This document shows, piece by piece, positions 59,565-64,000 of a stretch of DNA of 64,000 bases. The stretch lies in NCBI GenBank assembly GCA_019916065.1, contig CM034236.1, positions 16,941,167 through 17,005,166 on the forward strand. Direction: 5' to 3'. The notes beneath the pieces are model-generated. The model was not told the origin of the DNA. It made no database searches and worked only from the letters and a program-made list of their open reading frames with translations. The stretch comes from Vitellaria paradoxa. Its lineage: Eukaryota > Streptophyta > Magnoliopsida > Ericales > Sapotaceae. The position numbers were made by a program, and so were the translations under genes. The first letter of the stretch is position 1. Every line of letters begins with the position of its first letter.

Positions 59565-60445
59565 CTACTCATCTTTCTCTAGTTTTGGTTTCCAATTCAT
59601 GTAGCAGAGTGCAATGACTACATAGAAGAGAAAATTCACTGCGCTCAAGACTGTTAGAAGAATGTAGAAATTATCAAGATGACCCGTGTCAATATTGTTT
59701 TTGAATCCACCAAAATTTTTTCCTTATGAAAAAGAGAATCGGGATACCAAGTAATACTCCCACACCAGTAATTGAATCAGCCACTGTTGGTGTATGTCTC
59801 TTCATCATAGGAGTTGTTTGGTAGCTAAAGAACCCTTAAATGCCATGACTTGCACTTTCTCCATTGCTCCGAGGAAGAAAAATTGTGGAATCAATCAATA
59901 GACATTCATTAGCGCAGTGTAATTCTCCCACTCCAACAAGTTATTTTCTTCAATGATTCTTAGCCTTTTAGGCTCCACACCCGACGCAATTACACAACAT
60001 AAGATGGATAGTACCATTGCCAAGCCAACCTTTGTTACATCACTGCCTCTTTTTTTTTTTTTTTTTACAACCCCAATTTTATTGGCAATTATGTCATATG
60101 CTGTAATGGTTCCATATTTTCCAAATTTTGTATAAGAATAAGGACTTGAAAACTGAATAGAACAGGCCTAAGTTTTGCATCATACATGTTTGATGCTTGC
60201 TCAAGAAAGAAGGTGTCCCCTACTGCAATTACCATCCCAAACACTACGAAAGAAATTGACATTGGAAGAATATAGATTAAAACCTTGATATCCTCAAATT
60301 GCTGCAAAGTGCAATGTATCGACCTTTTTTTGATGGCTGGATTTGGACGTGAAAACGGTCCTTCTTGTGTGGTTGGATCTCTATTAGACTTAGTTTCGAT
60401 AGAATTAGCTTTTTGTAGGAACCTTGATCCAGAGGTAATAAACAC
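59565..60445 (-). pseudogene. NRT1/PTR family (NPF) transporter, C-terminal half, broken
   Basis: NPF proteins are proton-coupled carriers of nitrate, peptides or hormones with 12 membrane helices. On the minus strand this piece reads SRFLQKANSI (family FRFLDKAAI), then CTLQQFEDIKVLIYILPM (CTVTQVEExKxLxRxxPI) and VIAVGDTFFLEQASNM. After a T-run insertion (60050-60067) come YDIIANKIGV, GLAMVLSILCCVIASGVEPK, WENYTALMNVY-stop-LIPQFF and FLGAMEKV. The end is HLDNFYILLTVLSAVNFLFY and CYMNWKPKLEKDE with a stop at 59567-59565. Frameshifts lie between blocks and a tryptophan codon before LIPQFF has become a stop. The combination of TFF-EQ and C-terminal motifs suggests the NPF5-like group, but that is tentative. 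Confidence 0.85.
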
Positions 60446-60899
60446 TAATCATGTAAAACTTTGAAACCAATAATTAATGCTTTTCACTTTGAACCAAACA
60501 CAATTATTGTTATGCAAATTACAATTTATATCCCTAAATTGTTGGCTATATTTTATCCCGGGACATTATGTGTTAAATATTAAGGACCTAATAATTTAAT
60601 TTATTACAACATTAACCCTCCATAGGTCTTTGTTGTTAAATTGCTGTTACAAAAGAAAGATTAGTTAGCCGACGATAAGTGTAGTAATAAATTAAAATAT
60701 TAAGTCTTTAATTATTATAATTAAAAAAAACTTGAGATTTAATCAAAAGTATAAAAGAAAAAAACTTGCATGAGACTCTTACGACGTGGAGTCTCATTAG
60801 AGTTAAACATAGATAGTCTCTTTTTTTATAAGTAGAGAGTCTAATTCCTTGACCTCTAGTCACAATCAAAGATATGATTTATCTAGATTTTACAAAAAA
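60446..60899. other. Probable intron or decayed part of the NPF gene
   Basis: Lies between recognisable NPF pieces on the same strand. AT-rich, no open frame, no transposon boundary. Confidence 0.4.
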
Positions 60900-61502
60900 A
60901 AAACAATAATGACTATAAAAAATATGTATAAGATTGATGAAGCAAAGATTCATAAGAGAGAGAGAGAGAAAGAGTACTGGAGAGATCTTGTAAGACGAAT
61001 AGGGTGATTGCCATCTTTTGTTTTGATTCTGTTGCCAGTGCTACTGACCTTGTGACTATGTCCATGGGGTTTATAATCTGTCTCAAAGTATAATTTTCCA
61101 TATCACAAGCCATTACATTTTGATCATCGCTTTTGAAGTTCTTAGATATTAAGGTAATTCTAAAGAAAAAAAGATATTATCGTAGGCTTCCGCGTGACTT
61201 TTTAGGAGTGTAGAATAAAATTGCGAGCAAGAGGAAGATTAAACTACTCCCCCTCATCAATGCGAGTATCAAGAAAGTCATTGGCCATTTAAAACTAAAA
61301 ATAGGAAGCACAAACAATGATAAGATTACCCCAGTTAAATAGTATATCTACCATCGCCTCTGCATCGTGAACAACCACTTCTAACAAATTTTAAAATGTG
61401 GACAATAACACTTCCACTGATTTCCAAGATCAAATTCAATGAGCTTCTTTGGGCTTGTTTCCTTTTTCCTTTGGTTCAAATCCCCCTAATGAGAATTCTA
61501 TT
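60900..61502. repeat. Duplicated NPF-flanking block, copy 2, with N-half transporter traces
   Basis: Counterpart of 56628-57292. On the minus strand, 61400-61150 reads FNWGNLIIVCASYF, then FLILALMRGSSLIFLLLAIL and FYTPKKSRGSL with frame changes. This resembles the FFNWYN...FGxxxxxMxxxxxxFxxGxxxYxxxxPxGSP region of NPF transporters that precedes the part found at 60445. It is truncated at 61503 by a CACTA end. Confidence 0.5.
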
Positions 61503-63330
61503 ACTATTGGAAAATTAAGTTTTAACGATCGCCTAAAAATGCCAAAACAGTCGCTAATAGGTTTTAGCGATAACTTGGCGACTGCCAAGAAAAGGTCGCA
61601 TTTGGCTGGTCACTAAAAACTATTAGCGACCGGTATAGCAAATTACTATTATATTTACAATCGCCTGTGAGTAAATATGATGGGATTAGTAAAAAGCAGT
61701 CACTATTTCTTTCCCGCGAACTTGGCGCCAATTCCCTCCCATTTTGGTGAGTGGATAGTAGCGACCACTTTTTATTATTAGCGACTACCTGTAACAGTTG
61801 CAAAAGTCTTAATACATTCTTTTAAATTATTTTATTCAAATTATATTTTAATTAGTGACCGCATATGCTGGTCACAATAAGATTTTTATTTTTTTAATTA
61901 TTTTAATTACTTTTTATTAATTTTGTTGAATGCATTTATTATTTATATTATTTATTTGTAACTATTTATTTCTAAATTAATTTAATTTGATTATAATTTA
62001 AATTACACATGTAATAGAAAATTTTTTAAATAAAATAAAACAAATAAAAATGTTTATTTATATATACAAAAAAGTACAAAATTTAATTACAAAAATTGTC
62101 ATATACAAATGTATGCAAAAGAAAAAGAAAAACAAACAATTAATTTACAAAATACAAAAACAAAACACAAAAAACAAAATAAGTCAACCACAATCACCCT
62201 AATCTAGTCCAAGAGGGCTAGCCACCATCATCCGGGTTCTACAATGAAATAATAACCAAAGGAGATCGTGACAATAAAACATAAATAAATAAATTTATAA
62301 AATTTTAATTAGCTATAAATATAAAAATTAATATTTCTAACCTGAGGAGGGGAAGAATGGCTTTGACTTTGAGATAAGTGCCTCTCTATTTCGACTATCA
62401 TCTTGACTCGAAGTGACGCCTTTTGCTTATCCATCTCTGCATGGAGGGTCTTGAGCAGGTCCTGGTTACGATGTCTAGCCTGAGGAGATGACTCTGCTCA
62501 TGCGATGGACTGGCGTGGAATGCCAACGCCTCAGGTGAGTATGTATCTATGGTCATTACGTCCAACGACGGAGAAGAATATCTCATCTCTCCTTGCCTCG
62601 GACTCTATATCATCTAGTGGCAAACGTGCTTCAAATTGATCCTAAGGGAAATAAGAGAAGATAGATAAGAAAGATAAGTAACTAAATTATGTAAAGCAAA
62701 ATTGAATATGCTCAAATTAATTACCTATATAGGTTGAACCTTCAGTGAGTCGTCATGTCAAGTCATTAACCACATTGCTATCTAATCAATTTTCCTGCTC
62801 TTCTCCACCCTTTGTTGAATGTAATTTATATGTTAATAGTTTATTATCGTATGACATGAAAATAAATGAAATTTTTACGTGATAGGCTAATGTTTTACCT
62901 CGTAATGGACCTGTGTAGAGTGTTGAGTCCCCTGTTTGTTAGGGGGCCCTACAACCCTCGATTCCGTGAGTTTCTCATGGTCTTCTCCTATTTTCATTTC
63001 TTGTTAATCAGCTTTTGTAAGTTACGCTTTATAACTTAAAAACTTAGGGGGAAAAAAATTCAGATCGCAATCTATTCACTTGTGCCTCGGCGCTCGACCA
63101 GTAGCTGACGAGCTAAGCCACTGGTGGAGGAAGACGCCTAGCGGGACCTATTGAACGATGTCAGAATCAGTCTTATGGCTCTTCCAATAGGTAGACTTCA
63201 CCTTATTCTTATGATCCTTTCATATCTTCTGGCACTTGTTATAGCAAATGTCGTAAAAACTCGGGAGGAACCCTAACTACATTAGTTTGTAAAGGACAAA
63301 TTATAGAATATTATTTAATATTGTAAGTTT
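61503..63330 (-). mobile_element. CACTA (En/Spm) transposon end with coding remains
   Basis: The left end reads TTACTATTGGAAAATTAAG, which resembles the CACTACTRGAAAA start of plant CACTA elements after C-to-T changes. It is followed by dense GCGACC/GGTCGC subterminal words (61525-61870). Further in, a minus-strand transposase-associated gene remnant is present. The other end was not recognised; the element may continue beyond 63330 or be cut by the LTR at 63359. Confidence 0.65.
62336..63290 (-). pseudogene. CACTA Ptta/En/Spm transposase-associated protein, broken
   Basis: Minus-strand pieces from 5' to 3': CYNKCQKI-stop-KDHKNKVKSTYWKSHKTDSD (63250-63160), an intervening GPPNKQGTQHSTQVHYEV (about 62950-62890), then DQFEARLPLDDIESEARRDE and IFFSVVGRNDHRYILT, a stop, GVGIP (62640-62510). 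The helical tail HAEMDKQKASLRVKMIVEIE follows (62450-62390). The DEIFxSVVGxxxxGxxxxxGxGxxP pattern and coiled-coil tail are characteristic of the Transposase_24 family linked to CACTA elements. GT-AG-like introns seem to separate pieces. In-frame stops show it is dead. Confidence 0.7.
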
Positions 63331-63358
63331 CAATACAGACACAATGTACAATATAACC

Positions 63359-64000
63359 TGTTGGCCTAAGGTTTATAATTTAGTTTTATAATTGATTTTG
63401 ATAATAACAAATATTGAATTAAATTTTCACAATTAATTTTCAAATAGACATTGTATGAAATGTTACAATTCATTTGATAGATTCAAGATAATAGAGTTGG
63501 AAGAGATTGATATTATTTTTTAGATATTTTCACATAATTTGGATGAAGGAATAAAGGAATTTCAAAGTTAGGAGTAATAGAAATCAAAGTAAGATGAAGA
63601 TTTGAACTAGAGGTTAACTCGGGTAAACAGAGAAATCAGACACATGTCAATATATAGATGATATCTTAAGATCCAACAGTTCAATTTTCATGAAATTTAA
63701 TATAGTAAAATAGACTTCCATATCTACAACTTCACAGAAGGGAAATTTTTGTGAATCTGAAGTTAAGATATCAAAAAATGAGTTGGAATATTAGTCATTA
63801 TAGAAATGTTTTTAATTTTGGATTCTGGAGCTAGTCTGAGTTTTTGAGACATAAGTCATACTCTACAGCTTTAAAAATTTTACTTTTTGGTGTGTGAAAA
63901 GAAGACTCAAAAAGCTATAACTTTTGTAGTTTAAGTTTCTTCTAATTCTAAAAGTATCATGGTGAAACAGAAGCTTAAACTGGAAAGGCAGATTCAGAAT
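63359..64000 (+). mobile_element. Start of an LTR, cut by the window edge
   Basis: It begins TGTTGGCCTAAGGTTTATAA, followed by ATTTTGATAATAACAAATAT, an opening seen in many plant Copia LTRs. No coding sequence up to the window end. Orientation is inferred from the TGTTGG start; without the other end it is unconfirmed. Confidence 0.5.

Overview
This is nuclear DNA from a flowering plant, most likely a eudicot. It is very AT-rich and gene-poor. It carries plant-type transposons (Ty3/Gypsy and Copia LTR elements, an L1-type LINE, hAT, CACTA/EnSpm, a tRNA-derived SINE) and GT-AG introns. I cannot name the species. Only two genes look intact: a pair of small secreted cysteine-rich peptide genes of the defensin-like (DEFL) class. 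Nearly everything else is transposon sequence or decayed host-gene fragments.

Layout. 1-2677: the 3' end of a Ty3/Gypsy element with a 2.26 kb LTR. 4185-5198: a probable Copia-type LTR. 7158-7394: a small hAT MITE. 8161-10080: the block holding DEFL gene 1 (8894-9225). 13607-17985: a LINE on the minus strand with endonuclease, reverse transcriptase, zinc-finger and RNase H parts, all broken. 17990-24550: a Gypsy derivative (called X here) with LTR, primer-binding site and a stub of gag, interrupted by a 3.67 kb solo LTR (called Y) with a 5-bp target duplication. 25558-27640: a CACTA remnant. 29990-32951: a second, truncated X copy between two 267-bp direct repeats. 33171-36859: a second, independent Y solo LTR inside an older repeat. 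37270-40320: the second DEFL block, with DEFL gene 2 (38785-39153), a SINE and a hAT insertion that are both absent from the first block.

40630-42465: an odd element made of tandem repeats built on the palindrome CAGTACCGGTACTG. 42742-43711: a truncated WNK-kinase-like fragment. 43925-47052: a complete but dead hAT transposon with an 8-bp target duplication. 48340-49700: a Copia gag-pol fragment carrying a hAT MITE. 51500-56420: LTR-type and tandem repeats, including a 1.29 kb solo LTR on the minus strand. 56628-61502: remains of an NRT1/PTR (NPF) transporter gene and a duplicated flanking block. 61503-63330: the end of a CACTA element with transposase-associated coding remains. 63359-64000: the start of another LTR, cut by the window edge.

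The two DEFL blocks are in the same orientation and look like an old local duplication. The roughly 27 kb between them is mostly later transposon insertions. Because the copies are homologous, one serves as the empty-site control for insertions in the other. This gives unusually clear evidence that a hAT element landed directly against the TATA box of DEFL gene 2.
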